From positions 3,105,116 through 3,169,115 of the forward strand of contig JAVSMP010000001.1 of assembly GCA_032027145.1 (NCBI GenBank): a stretch of 64,000 bases of DNA, given 5' to 3'. The notes under the pieces are model-generated. The model searched no databases, had not been told where the DNA came from, and saw only the letters and a program-made list of their open reading frames with translations. Made by a program: the position numbers and the translations under genes. The stretch comes from Ignavibacterium sp. GTDB lineage: Bacteria > Bacteroidota > Ignavibacteria > Ignavibacteriales > Ignavibacteriaceae. Shown here piece after piece: positions 9,039-18,302 of the stretch (its first letter is position 1; each line of letters starts with the position of its first letter).

Positions 9039-10052
9039 TCAGAAGGTAATCCCCAAAGAAAAATAATGCACTTCACTCAGCCTGCCAAAATCCTGATAAG
9101 CATAATCAAGTTTAACTTTAACAAGATCAACTATCCGATAGTTTACACCTATACCAGCAGTTAAACCTTTTTCAGAATCTTTTTCAAATAAAGAATTATA
9201 TCCAACTCTTAAGAATACTGTTTCGTTCCATGCATATTCCAAACCTGAGTTAATATACTCAGTATGATCATTTGGATGAATTGCATCAACTGAGGTTGTT
9301 AATCTTGCTGATTGATCTTTAATAACATCAGCAGAAAGACCAAACCTGAACATAAGTGGTAAATCAAACTTATCCAATTCAAGATTAGCATTAATAAGAT
9401 TTCCTCCGCCGGCACCAGCAGGAAAATTCTGTGTTACATCTCTGCCTTCCATCTGCATCTTTGTACCAAAATTTGAGATACTTGCAGCAATGCGTAATTC
9501 ATTTAATACAGGAATTCTGTATAGTGTGCCAACATCAATGGCAAATCCGGTTGCACTCATATGCCAAATAGATTCGTTTATATACTTAGCATTAAATCCA
9601 ATTGAAAAGTTTTCTGTAAGAAAACGCGAATAATTTAATCCAACTATTATTGCACCATAACCAAAATATTCACCTGTACCATCTGGCTTTTCAACAGTTC
9701 GTACTGGCATATCATCAACAGATAAAACTGAAACAAAAGCACCAACAGTTCCAAATCCGCTTAGATTACTTGCAATAGCGGCGTAATCATGTTTAATGTC
9801 TAAATATAAAGTAGAATGATTAAAGAACACTTCATTGGATTCAATACTTGCTGATCCGCTTGGATTCCAATAAAGTGAAGTAATATCATTAGCAACTGCA
9901 GTAAATGCCCCTCCCATTCCAATAGCGCGAGGACCAACATTTATTTTTAGAACCTGTGCAGCCGTAGTTCCAGTTTTAAGAGTTTGAGCATCTACTGAAA
10001 ATAACAGAGCAGATGCAGATATTAAAAGAATAATATAGTTTATTGTTTTCAT
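9039..10052 (-). CDS. PorV/PorQ-family outer-membrane protein
   Basis: A 337-residue protein with a signal peptide (cleavage near residue 22, DAQ). It has the hallmark start of PorV/PorQ (UPF0164-like) barrels: VGPRAIGMGGAFTAVANDIT followed by YWNPSG. The rest is a series of amphipathic strands ending in HYFSLGITF, a classical outer-membrane terminal strand. PorV is a T9SS outer-membrane factor that shuttles cargo, but the family is broad and this copy may be a general barrel. An AGGAG site lies nine bases before the ATG. It is the last gene of a three-gene operon after the giant secreted protein (23-base gap) and is followed by a strong terminator. A paralogue lies at 32775-33791 in an equivalent context. 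Confidence 0.87.
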   Translation of the reverse strand: MKTINYIILLISASALLFSVDAQTLKTGTTAAQVLKINVGPRAIGMGGAFTAVANDITSLYWNPSGSASIESNEVFFNHSTLYLDIKHDYAAIASNLSGFGTVGAFVSVLSVDDMPVRTVEKPDGTGEYFGYGAIIVGLNYSRFLTENFSIGFNAKYINESIWHMSATGFAIDVGTLYRIPVLNELRIAASISNFGTKMQMEGRDVTQNFPAGAGGGNLINANLELDKFDLPLMFRFGLSADVIKDQSARLTTSVDAIHPNDHTEYINSGLEYAWNETVFLRVGYNSLFEKDSEKGLTAGIGVNYRIVDLVKVKLDYAYQDFGRLSEVHYFSLGITF

Positions 10053-10075
10053 AATTTTTTTCTCCTGCTGCTCTT

Positions 10076-13000
10076 TTACTTTACTATTGCAAACTTGATC
10101 AGTTTTTCACCAACACCGGGTGCATCTATGTGAGCAATGTATAAACCATACGAAACACTAAAACCATCCCTGTTAAGAAGATTCCAGAATTCTCTTCCAT
10201 TATCCATTCCGGATTGATGTTCGATAGTTGTAACTAACTCTCCGCTCAGAGTAAATATTCTTATAGTGCAATCCATCGGAAGATTCTCAAAGTATATTCT
10301 CCGTTCTCCGCGGTTTTGACCTGGCAGTTTGTTTGTCGGTTCAATATCATTCGTTCCTACATAAGGATTCGGAACTACATAAATGTTATCTAATTTAGAA
10401 ACAGCTTCTTGATTATTTATAAATCCTGCTTCAGTATGTAAAGTGTACTCATCTTCATTTGTAAATGGTCTCTGAGTATAAATCAAAAGCGTATAACCAG
10501 TACCTGGTATTGAGGAATCTGTGGCTGTAACTTTTGTAAGTGTTACACCCCAGGTTAAAGTATCAGTAAGTGTACCTTGTGATTCAGGTGCAAAAAAGAT
10601 AATCTCATCACCTCTGGTATAAGCTGAATCATTTTTCACTTTTTCATTCAGCAGTGTCATTATAGGTTTAGAAATACCGGTAGATATCTCTTCCACTTTG
10701 TAGTTTACGGGAATGTCTATCATCCGTCCGCTAATAACCTTTCTTGCAGTAGAAATATTCTGATCAGAAAAAGTGAGTATATAATCACCGGGATATTTTT
10801 TCTTTCTGTTACCTATTGAGGCAATATTAATTGTATATGGTATAGTGATAGATTCATTTGTCCATTTTGTTTTATCATTATCAATCGCCAATAAGGGATA
10901 ATCCTGCATCTTAAGTTTAATACCATCAAATACGATATTATCATCTTCGTTATTAAAAAATTGGCTTTGATAAATCGAATAATTCTTATATGTAATGCTG
11001 TACTGACTGTTATCGGGCATAGAGCTGTTATTAGTTCTTTTAATACTACCCTTAGCATAATTGATTTCATAATCAATAACATTTTGATAAATAGTTCCAT
11101 CCATTCCTTTTACAACAAGATTATTATCATCAATTATATACTGATATTTAAGATTAGTGTTTTTGCTACCATACAAATAAAAAGTTTCGGTGTTTATTCT
11201 GCTGCTAACAACATTATAATTTTTACCGGCAACTTTAGCAGAATCACCTAAATTTAATGAGTCCTGAAACGAAATAGTATAATCAGTAGTTATCATTTTC
11301 AGGTCATCAAGAATATCTAAACTTATTATTCCGTTTGAAAATCCTTTTGTATGAACAAGATTATTATTTGTGATTTCCGGGGCATTATAACCGCTTGCTC
11401 TTGGTCCTGGTATTACTGATACAGTATTATAATCAAAAATCAGATTACCGGTAATAGGATCCAAAGAAATCTTTTTGGTCGTTTCAGTTGGCGGTATTCC
11501 GATACTATCACTGCCATGATCGTAAGCCACTAAGCCATAATAATAAGTTTGCCCATTAATTACACCATTTGAATCAACATAAGTATGTCTTAATCCTGTA
11601 TCATCACCTAAATAATAATGCACACCTCTGCCTTGAAACGGAACCGGGTGATAACCTTTTATATCATTTCTTAAATCAAATTTGGCATCAACACCATTAA
11701 TACTTTTTAATGGCTCGTATAAAAAGCTGGAACCTCTTCCATCAGATATAGTTTGAATATCGCCAAAGTCAGGACGAGTACTTCGGTAAATTACGTAGCC
11801 TTCAAAATCTTTTCCGGTTATCGGGTCTATACTTTCTTCAGAGCCGGTGTCCCAATACAAAGTAACTTTTCTATCATCTGGTACAGCGGTTAATTTTGGC
11901 AATGATGGCGGTCGGAAGAAACGATAGTTTTTGTTATAGATATCTTGTACTGTTTCGGCTGTAGTTAAAAGGTCATTTAAGTCTTCACCAAAAAGAAACG
12001 CCATAGAGATTCTTTTCGATTCCCCTTTTTTAAGTGAAGTGTATCCTGAACCAAATGTAAAAACAATATCAGCATCATTAGTAATCTGATTAAAGCTTCC
12101 GGGGATATTTCTGTTCCATATTACATCATCATTACCCATTTTCAGGTCTGTATTCCATGTTGAACTTGCAAAGCTCGTTAATCCTATCTGATCAGATTCA
12201 TCAAGATCTGTATATTCAAAATTAGGTTCACCTGGTGCTAATGGATCCGGTCTTCCATCAGGTAATCTTCTGCCGGCAGTCGGGATACCATCACCTTCGC
12301 CTTCATCTCCGGTATTGGGAATGCCATCAACACCAACATCATCTGTTTCAGGATTCCAGTCTCCATCATTATCAATTCCATCATCCTGTCTCTCGTCAGT
12401 CATTCCATCACCATCGTTGTCAATTCCATCCTCAGGGTTACCAGGACTTTCCAAAAACTTGCAGCCTAAATAATAAACAGGCAGTCCATTCAAACCTGTA
12501 GGAGTAGCCGGATTATCAAAAAAGTAAACCATACTTCTTGCATAGACCGGTATATGCTGGACATCAGAGCCGTAGGGTTTTATAAAAGCACCCCAGTCAT
12601 CTTTGTTATCTGCCTGCCCGCCAATATCCGGATCACCATATATACCAAATAAAACAGAATCCAAATCCTTATCACTAACATTGGTAATTGTCCAGACAAA
12701 GAATAAGGCATTTGCAGCTAACGAATTACTCCATTGAAAAGCTCTTGCATCAACTGATACACCAAGCCCTCCTTTTGTAGGATCATTTAAAAACGGATGA
12801 TATGTGTAGGCGAGAGTATCTCTTATAAACTCAAGATTATCTCTATCGTCCATTGCCCAATAAACTTCAAGATCAGCATTATTTTCACCAACTGTTAAAT
12901 AGCCAGGCCAAACATATTCACCGAGTGCTTCATGATACCATTCTCTGGGCCAACTGTCAGGTTTTCCATCGTGATCTGAATCGAAAGCAGGATTTGAAGC

Positions 13001-13555
13001 CATAAACTCCTGTTCAGGATCGGCATAACCTGGCAATGGCTGAAATGTCCACTTAAATCCGGTAACAGGATCTTCATCTCTTAGCCCTGCATAACTATAA
13101 TCATACATACCATCAGAAATAATTTTTAGCCGAACATTCGGATTCTGATCACTCGGAACCGAAGCCCCAACAAAAGGAGAGAATTGGAAAATGTAAGGAA
13201 CATCTCTCCAAACCATATCAAGTTTTTCTCTCAGACCTTCACCGCCTAATCCGGCACCAATGCCGCCATAATTCCAGACCTGGCAAAGAACATTGTTCCC
13301 ATTCATTATATAATACTTTCTATCTTCTTCGCCGGTTATTTTTCTTAGACTCCTGTTATCAGCATTTTTTGAAAGCTGTGATTCGTTAGTACGGCTTCGT
13401 GGATATTTTTCCATTAGTGTATTCAAATAATCTTTCACTGCCTGATGTTCAGCTTGTCTTTGCTCAGGTGTCTTTTGTGAAAAAGTTATTGTACTAAATA
13501 AGATGAACAAGAGAAATAATTTAATCATTTGATAGTAGCCTATATTTTTCAGCAT
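10076..13555 (-). CDS. Giant secreted protein with Asp-rich repeats, FnIII-like domain and C-terminal FlgD/T9SS-like domain
   Basis: About 1159 residues with a signal sequence (hydrophobic segment LFLLFILFSTITF). The frame opens at 13567, but the ATG at 13555 is preferred because GGAG lies seven bases upstream, inside the longer version. From about residue 375 to 438 there is an Asp/Gly-rich stretch with DGIDNDGDGMTD and DGIDNDGDW units resembling thrombospondin type-3 calcium-binding repeats. A fibronectin-III-like domain follows near 547-650 (VTLYWD, FEGYVIYRSTRPDFGD). The C-terminal domain (about 1055-1159) begins VVPNPYVG and ends LIKFAIVK, a FlgD-Ig-like variant distinct from the NFPNPFNP type. 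The middle gene of the TonB-receptor/PorV operon, it may be a surface ligand-binding or matrix protein; substrate unknown. Confidence 0.8.
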   Translation of the reverse strand: MLKNIGYYQMIKLFLLFILFSTITFSQKTPEQRQAEHQAVKDYLNTLMEKYPRSRTNESQLSKNADNRSLRKITGEEDRKYYIMNGNNVLCQVWNYGGIGAGLGGEGLREKLDMVWRDVPYIFQFSPFVGASVPSDQNPNVRLKIISDGMYDYSYAGLRDEDPVTGFKWTFQPLPGYADPEQEFMASNPAFDSDHDGKPDSWPREWYHEALGEYVWPGYLTVGENNADLEVYWAMDDRDNLEFIRDTLAYTYHPFLNDPTKGGLGVSVDARAFQWSNSLAANALFFVWTITNVSDKDLDSVLFGIYGDPDIGGQADNKDDWGAFIKPYGSDVQHIPVYARSMVYFFDNPATPTGLNGLPVYYLGCKFLESPGNPEDGIDNDGDGMTDERQDDGIDNDGDWNPETDDVGVDGIPNTGDEGEGDGIPTAGRRLPDGRPDPLAPGEPNFEYTDLDESDQIGLTSFASSTWNTDLKMGNDDVIWNRNIPGSFNQITNDADIVFTFGSGYTSLKKGESKRISMAFLFGEDLNDLLTTAETVQDIYNKNYRFFRPPSLPKLTAVPDDRKVTLYWDTGSEESIDPITGKDFEGYVIYRSTRPDFGDIQTISDGRGSSFLYEPLKSINGVDAKFDLRNDIKGYHPVPFQGRGVHYYLGDDTGLRHTYVDSNGVINGQTYYYGLVAYDHGSDSIGIPPTETTKKISLDPITGNLIFDYNTVSVIPGPRASGYNAPEITNNNLVHTKGFSNGIISLDILDDLKMITTDYTISFQDSLNLGDSAKVAGKNYNVVSSRINTETFYLYGSKNTNLKYQYIIDDNNLVVKGMDGTIYQNVIDYEINYAKGSIKRTNNSSMPDNSQYSITYKNYSIYQSQFFNNEDDNIVFDGIKLKMQDYPLLAIDNDKTKWTNESITIPYTINIASIGNRKKKYPGDYILTFSDQNISTARKVISGRMIDIPVNYKVEEISTGISKPIMTLLNEKVKNDSAYTRGDEIIFFAPESQGTLTDTLTWGVTLTKVTATDSSIPGTGYTLLIYTQRPFTNEDEYTLHTEAGFINNQEAVSKLDNIYVVPNPYVGTNDIEPTNKLPGQNRGERRIYFENLPMDCTIRIFTLSGELVTTIEHQSGMDNGREFWNLLNRDGFSVSYGLYIAHIDAPGVGEKLIKFAIVK

Positions 13556-13574
13556 TTTAGTCTCCATTAAAAAA

Positions 13575-16304
13575 TTAGAATTCCAGCATCAATCCGAGCA
13601 TAACTTCACGCGGAGCTGAATAAAACTGTGGTTGGTTAAAATATTCAGTAGCCGATGGAATAAGTGGATTTTTATCCGATAAATCATTTGCTGCGCGCGG
13701 TCCACCTTGATTCAGTTCCATTGTATAAGTAGATCTTCCTGTATCGTTGTACACAAAAAGCTCATTTCGGGTATCAAACAGATTATAGACTTTCAGAAAT
13801 ACAGTCAGTACAAAATCCGAAAGACTGATAGATTTTTCGATACGCAAATCAACATTTGTCTGAAGTGGTTTTCTTTCGCTATTTGCTTTTAAATAAATTT
13901 GTTTATCAAAAAGATATGGCGTATAAGGTAAACCGGTACTTAAATTTCCAACAATAGTAACAAACCAATCTTTTTCTGCACCAAATGAAATAACTCCGTT
14001 TAATGTATGCGCCTGATCCCAGTTTAATGGAACAGGGATTTTTTCACTTTGTCTTCCGGAAGAAAGATCAAGGAAAAATGCATCTGCACCGGTTTCATTA
14101 CCTTCAGCCACCTGAAATGTATAGTCGAGCGATAATGCAAATAACTCGGTTGGAAGTTTTCTTTTGGTTAATGAAAATGTTATGCCTTTAATATTTCCAT
14201 AATCTTTATTTACATATTTATAATAATAACTGCTAACGCTGGTTCTTATTTTTTGTAATGCAAGTAAATCACGAACATCTTTGTAGAATCCGGTAACATT
14301 AAATGCAACAGCATCTGATAATTGCTGCTGTAAGCCTATTTCATAGGTTATGGTCTTTTCTGGATTAAGATTTGCGTTTCCGTAAGTAGGATTTGCAACA
14401 TTATCCTCAAATGTTGGATTTGTATATAAATAACTGTAAGGCGGCAATTGATAAAAATGACCATAAGAAAAATGTATTATTCCCTGATCTGTTATTGGAA
14501 ATGAAATACCAAGTCTTGGACTAAAAGAACTTTTTGTCTCTGCCATTTCAAGATTTTTTGTAGGTGCATTAATATCAGGTGCATATTTAGACCTTGAATC
14601 AAAAAGATCATATCGGATACCTGCATTAATAATCATACTGGTAAATTCCATTTTATCTTGTACATAAGCCGAAAACTGTCTTGGTTCTTTAGAATACAAA
14701 TCATGCACCGGGCTTTCAGAGCTTAAAATTGTCGGAGTTAAATATTGAGATGTATCCCGCTGTATGGTAAAATCCTCGAAGTCCATCAGATCATTTTTAA
14801 ACTTAACACCAAATTTTAATTCGTGCTGATTATCTACCTGACTTGTCAGATCAAATTTTATTTCGGTTGTATGGGATCTCTGATAGTAGTGATCATTTAA
14901 AGTACCGCCGGGATAAAAAGTATATGGTGATGTTCTGTTAAGTTTAAATGTTGGCTGATATCTTGGATCAGCATGTAATTTTGATATATCCATTCCTGGT
15001 TTAAAAGTAACTTCATTGCCACCTTCATCCAATAATGGAAACAGATATCGTTTATAATCATAAATATTATGTGAACCTTGCAAGGAGTAAAAAGTACTAC
15101 TGCTTAAGGCATGTCTGATTTCCAAAGAGTTCAACAAACTCCATTCATATCTATTGTAGCTGGCATCAGGATTATATTTAAAGTTATGGTTATAAGTCTT
15201 ATAATTTGAATTTGAATAGACAACATCATAATTGATTTTGAAGGCAGAAAATGGTTTAATGGTTATTTTAGCTGTTCCCGAAAAATCTTCCGAAGGATTC
15301 ATCGGAACAATACTGTTATCACCGGATGCAGCAACTCTTATATCTTCAATATTGTTTGGATTAACCCAGATTGAATCATATATAGTATGAACTCTTTTGC
15401 CGTACAGGTAACCTTTGCTTTCATTATATCTGCCGGAAAGAAAAAATGTAATAGCGTTGTTGAAAACAGGTATAGGCCCACCAATGGTGCCTTCTATTAC
15501 GTGATTACTGAAAGGATTAAAATCCTTAATATTAAGAAAAGTCTCGCTGTTAAGACTATAATAATCACCAGTATAAAAGGAAATAGTACCTCTGTAGTTT
15601 GCTCCACCCTCTTTGGTAACTGTGTTTACAATTCCGCTAAGAGCATTGCCATACTCTGCATTAAAAGTACCACTGACTACAGATAACTCTTGAACAGCAT
15701 TTGTCGAAATAGTTACAGTTCTGCTGAAATCAAATGGATTAACAGTAGAGACACCATTAACATTATAAGATACCTCAGATGATCTTCCGCCGCGAATGTG
15801 AATTTCGCCGCCTGCACCTTTTGTAATACCAGCCTGCAGTGTTAAAATCTGATCCAGGCTTTCAACAGGAAGTGTTTGAATCTGGCTTTCATCAACAACT
15901 GTTTTAGATGATGTTAAATCTTTTCTGATCATTGGATTATGTGCTTCAACAACAATTGTTTCCAGACTAATTGCTTCGCTCGAAAGTTGAATATCAATTC
16001 TTGTAGTATAATCTGAGGATACTTTAACATCCTTAACAATTTGCTTTTGATAACCCACTCCGGAAAATATCAGAGTATAGGTTCCTGGTTCGATATTGTT
16101 GATAATATAAGTACCATCAACACCCGTTGCTGCACCGGTTGTAGTTCCTTCAACAAGAACATTTATTCCAATAAGTTCTTCGCCGGTTTGTGCATCAGTA
16201 ACTTTACCGGCAATTTTTCCGGTTATACCAGCAAAAGTATGCACAGAAAAGATTAGTAAAAGGATAAAAAATTTAAGTGAGTTAGAAAGTAAGATTTTTT
16301 TCAT
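13575..16304 (-). CDS. TonB-dependent receptor with N-terminal carboxypeptidase-like domain
   Basis: A 909-residue outer-membrane receptor with a signal peptide (about 1-25) and a carboxypeptidase-regulatory-like domain (about 27-115, GKVTDAQTGEELIGINVLV). The plug domain (about 125-235) contains IHIRGGRSSEVSYNVNGV and FNAEYGNALSGIVNTVTKEG. A 22-strand-type barrel follows, ending PREVMLGLMLEF. The family imports large or scarce ligands using TonB energy, but the substrate is not readable here. AGAGG precedes the ATG by about seven bases. First gene of a three-gene minus-strand operon with the giant secreted protein and the PorV-like barrel. The same order recurs at 40.1-32.8 kb. Confidence 0.9.
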   Translation of the reverse strand: MKKILLSNSLKFFILLLIFSVHTFAGITGKIAGKVTDAQTGEELIGINVLVEGTTTGAATGVDGTYIINNIEPGTYTLIFSGVGYQKQIVKDVKVSSDYTTRIDIQLSSEAISLETIVVEAHNPMIRKDLTSSKTVVDESQIQTLPVESLDQILTLQAGITKGAGGEIHIRGGRSSEVSYNVNGVSTVNPFDFSRTVTISTNAVQELSVVSGTFNAEYGNALSGIVNTVTKEGGANYRGTISFYTGDYYSLNSETFLNIKDFNPFSNHVIEGTIGGPIPVFNNAITFFLSGRYNESKGYLYGKRVHTIYDSIWVNPNNIEDIRVAASGDNSIVPMNPSEDFSGTAKITIKPFSAFKINYDVVYSNSNYKTYNHNFKYNPDASYNRYEWSLLNSLEIRHALSSSTFYSLQGSHNIYDYKRYLFPLLDEGGNEVTFKPGMDISKLHADPRYQPTFKLNRTSPYTFYPGGTLNDHYYQRSHTTEIKFDLTSQVDNQHELKFGVKFKNDLMDFEDFTIQRDTSQYLTPTILSSESPVHDLYSKEPRQFSAYVQDKMEFTSMIINAGIRYDLFDSRSKYAPDINAPTKNLEMAETKSSFSPRLGISFPITDQGIIHFSYGHFYQLPPYSYLYTNPTFEDNVANPTYGNANLNPEKTITYEIGLQQQLSDAVAFNVTGFYKDVRDLLALQKIRTSVSSYYYKYVNKDYGNIKGITFSLTKRKLPTELFALSLDYTFQVAEGNETGADAFFLDLSSGRQSEKIPVPLNWDQAHTLNGVISFGAEKDWFVTIVGNLSTGLPYTPYLFDKQIYLKANSERKPLQTNVDLRIEKSISLSDFVLTVFLKVYNLFDTRNELFVYNDTGRSTYTMELNQGGPRAANDLSDKNPLIPSATEYFNQPQFYSAPREVMLGLMLEF

Positions 16305-16510
16305 TATGACCTCTAATGGCGAAATTTATTTTTATTTTCCTTATTAAACTGCCGATTTGGTCAGCTAAACGCTAATTACTTAAAAAACAATAGACCTAAA
16401 AGTGATAAAAAAAGTCGAACAACCATTGCAACTTTCTACAAACCATTTTCATATTAACTGCAATTAAAAGCGAGCCGCAGACAAGAATATTTAAAAGACA
16501 TAAAAAAATA

Positions 16511-16563
16511 GCTGTCAGAAAAAGTATAAATCAGAATTCTGATAAAAATATTTTTCTGACAGC
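16511..16563 (-). terminator. Nested-palindrome terminator after the FG-GAP gene
   Basis: A perfect 13-base stem (GCTGTCAGAAAAA at 16511-16523, TTTTTCTGACAGC at 16551-16563) encloses a second palindrome ATCAGAATTCTGAT (16530-16543). On the minus strand a T-rich tail (16510-16501) follows. It lies just beyond the stop of the FG-GAP gene at 16581. Confidence 0.8.
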
Positions 16564-16580
16564 CCATAAAACAAAACGAC

Positions 16581-18209
16581 TTATTTAAGTAATTGCATTT
16601 TCTTTGATACTGTATTAGCTCCGGCAGTCATTTTATAGATATAATTACCGCTTGCCAGTTTTGAAGCATCAAATTTAATGTTATATGATCCAGCATTCAT
16701 AAATTCATTATTAATCAGTACAGCAACTTCTTTTCCGAGAACATCATAGATTCTTAAATCAACATTTGCTGACTTAGTAATTCCAAATTTAATCTCAGTA
16801 GTCGGGTTAAATGGATTTGGGAAGTTCTGATCCAGATAAAACTGAGCAGGAACAACATCGTTTTCTTTTTCAACTGAAACAGGAGTGTGCTGCAAGTCTA
16901 AAATAATTAATGGCATAAAACTGTCAGTGGGATTGCCTCTTGAATAACCTTGAGTATAAAGAACTTCATCTTCGGGATCGCCATCAATATTAGCAACGCA
17001 AATTACATCCATATCACCATTATCATTCCAGTAAGCAGAATCGATAATTGACATTTCATAGCTTGCCGGATTTGTCTGATCACCACCCTGATATTCTAAT
17101 CTGAATATAGGATTTTTTGCTGTATTACCTGCCATATATCTTGAACCAAATACTATATCTGGCAGTCCATCACCATCAAGATCACCAACTGCTGCACCGT
17201 TTAATCTAACAGCATAAGGTGCAAAATCAGCAATTTCGTAAGAAGTAAGAACATCAGAAGTATCTTCCTTCTCGACTAAATAGACTTTACTGCTTAACCA
17301 ACTTCCGACAACAACACCTACACTTCCGCCGCCGAAATCAACTTTAACAGAACCTTTGAATGAACTGTTATTACCCATTACACCTGATTGTGTTGGTGAT
17401 GAAACCCAACCGCCGTTTTCATAAGATATTATTGAAATTGGACCAGCACCTCCACTTAATGCTATCATATTGCCAACTACCACAAAGTCGTAACAAGAAC
17501 CAATTGAACTTAAGTTCGGATCAGTTTCTCCGCTATACTCAACAGTCCAGGTTTCCAATCCGCCGCCATTATCGGGAATATCATCAACAGATAATACACC
17601 AACGTGCCAGGTTCCGGCTCTGTCACAAAATATAAGTTCATCTTGCCCATCACCGTCAGGATCAGCAATTTCAAATTTAACTGGTCTTAAATTGAAATTA
17701 TTTGCAGTTACTATTGATGTAGATGCATTCGGCAGCCAGGATCCAAATCCATCATCAACTCCCATATTATCACTTCCATCTCCAACATATTCGTAAACTA
17801 ATACTCTAGCAGGATTAGGATCTGTATCTATAAAATTAACTGGTCCCCAATATATTTCCGGCTTTCCATCTTTATCTAAATCACCCCAAGTAAGTGCAGG
17901 CCAGGTATTTTGTTTAGGAACTGGTGCAGTTGCTCCCCATACAGAATCCCAAGTAGCTGTATTAGGATTCCATTCGAATTTATAAATTCTTGGAATAACT
18001 TCGTAATCGCGGTCTACAAAATTTGTGTTACAAGCATAAATCTCAGGCAAACCATCTCCATCAAAATCTACACCTGCAATAACATTACCAAATCCAGCTT
18101 CAATTTGTGATGGAGGACTGATCTCTGCAGTACGAGGAAATGTTTGTGCAATCAACAGAGAAGGAATCAGTATAGAAAGAAAAAACAACGTTAGAAATAT
18201 TTTTTTCAT
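16581..18209 (-). CDS. Secreted FG-GAP/VCBS beta-propeller protein with T9SS type-A sorting domain
   Basis: A 542-residue protein with a signal peptide (ending LLIAQ). A propeller-like region carries repeated calcium-binding loops (GVDFDGDGLPEIY, WGDLDKDGKPEIYWG, IADPDGDGQDELIF, VGDLDGDGLPDIVFGS, NIDGDPEDEVLY) typical of FG-GAP/VCBS repeats. A C-terminal sorting domain runs from about residue 455 (DQNFPNPFNPTTEIKFG ... SKKMQLLK). It is predicted to be secreted by T9SS and attached to or released from the surface; ligand unknown. AGGAG precedes the ATG. It is a tandem paralogue of the gene at 18303-19946, and the sorting-domain DNA is identical over 115 bases between them, suggesting recent duplication or gene conversion. 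Confidence 0.87.
   Translation of the reverse strand: MKKIFLTLFFLSILIPSLLIAQTFPRTAEISPPSQIEAGFGNVIAGVDFDGDGLPEIYACNTNFVDRDYEVIPRIYKFEWNPNTATWDSVWGATAPVPKQNTWPALTWGDLDKDGKPEIYWGPVNFIDTDPNPARVLVYEYVGDGSDNMGVDDGFGSWLPNASTSIVTANNFNLRPVKFEIADPDGDGQDELIFCDRAGTWHVGVLSVDDIPDNGGGLETWTVEYSGETDPNLSSIGSCYDFVVVGNMIALSGGAGPISIISYENGGWVSSPTQSGVMGNNSSFKGSVKVDFGGGSVGVVVGSWLSSKVYLVEKEDTSDVLTSYEIADFAPYAVRLNGAAVGDLDGDGLPDIVFGSRYMAGNTAKNPIFRLEYQGGDQTNPASYEMSIIDSAYWNDNGDMDVICVANIDGDPEDEVLYTQGYSRGNPTDSFMPLIILDLQHTPVSVEKENDVVPAQFYLDQNFPNPFNPTTEIKFGITKSANVDLRIYDVLGKEVAVLINNEFMNAGSYNIKFDASKLASGNYIYKMTAGANTVSKKMQLLK
16741..16855. repeat. 115-base identical segment, copy 1
   Basis: This stretch of the sorting-domain coding sequence is base-for-base identical to 18463-18577 in the neighbouring paralogue. 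Flanking coding sequence differs at many positions. Confidence 0.95.
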
Positions 18210-18302
18210 ATAAGCTCCTGCGTGTTAGTTAAATCATTAGTTAGTTAATTAAATTTTCTATTTTATGTAAAAATACATTTACTTACTTTATAAAAAAATA
18301 AA

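Noticed and set aside
12235-12501. His-rich plus-strand frame opposite the giant secreted protein
   Set aside because: The His/Gln richness is the complement of the Asp/Gly-rich repeat codons of the real gene on the other strand.
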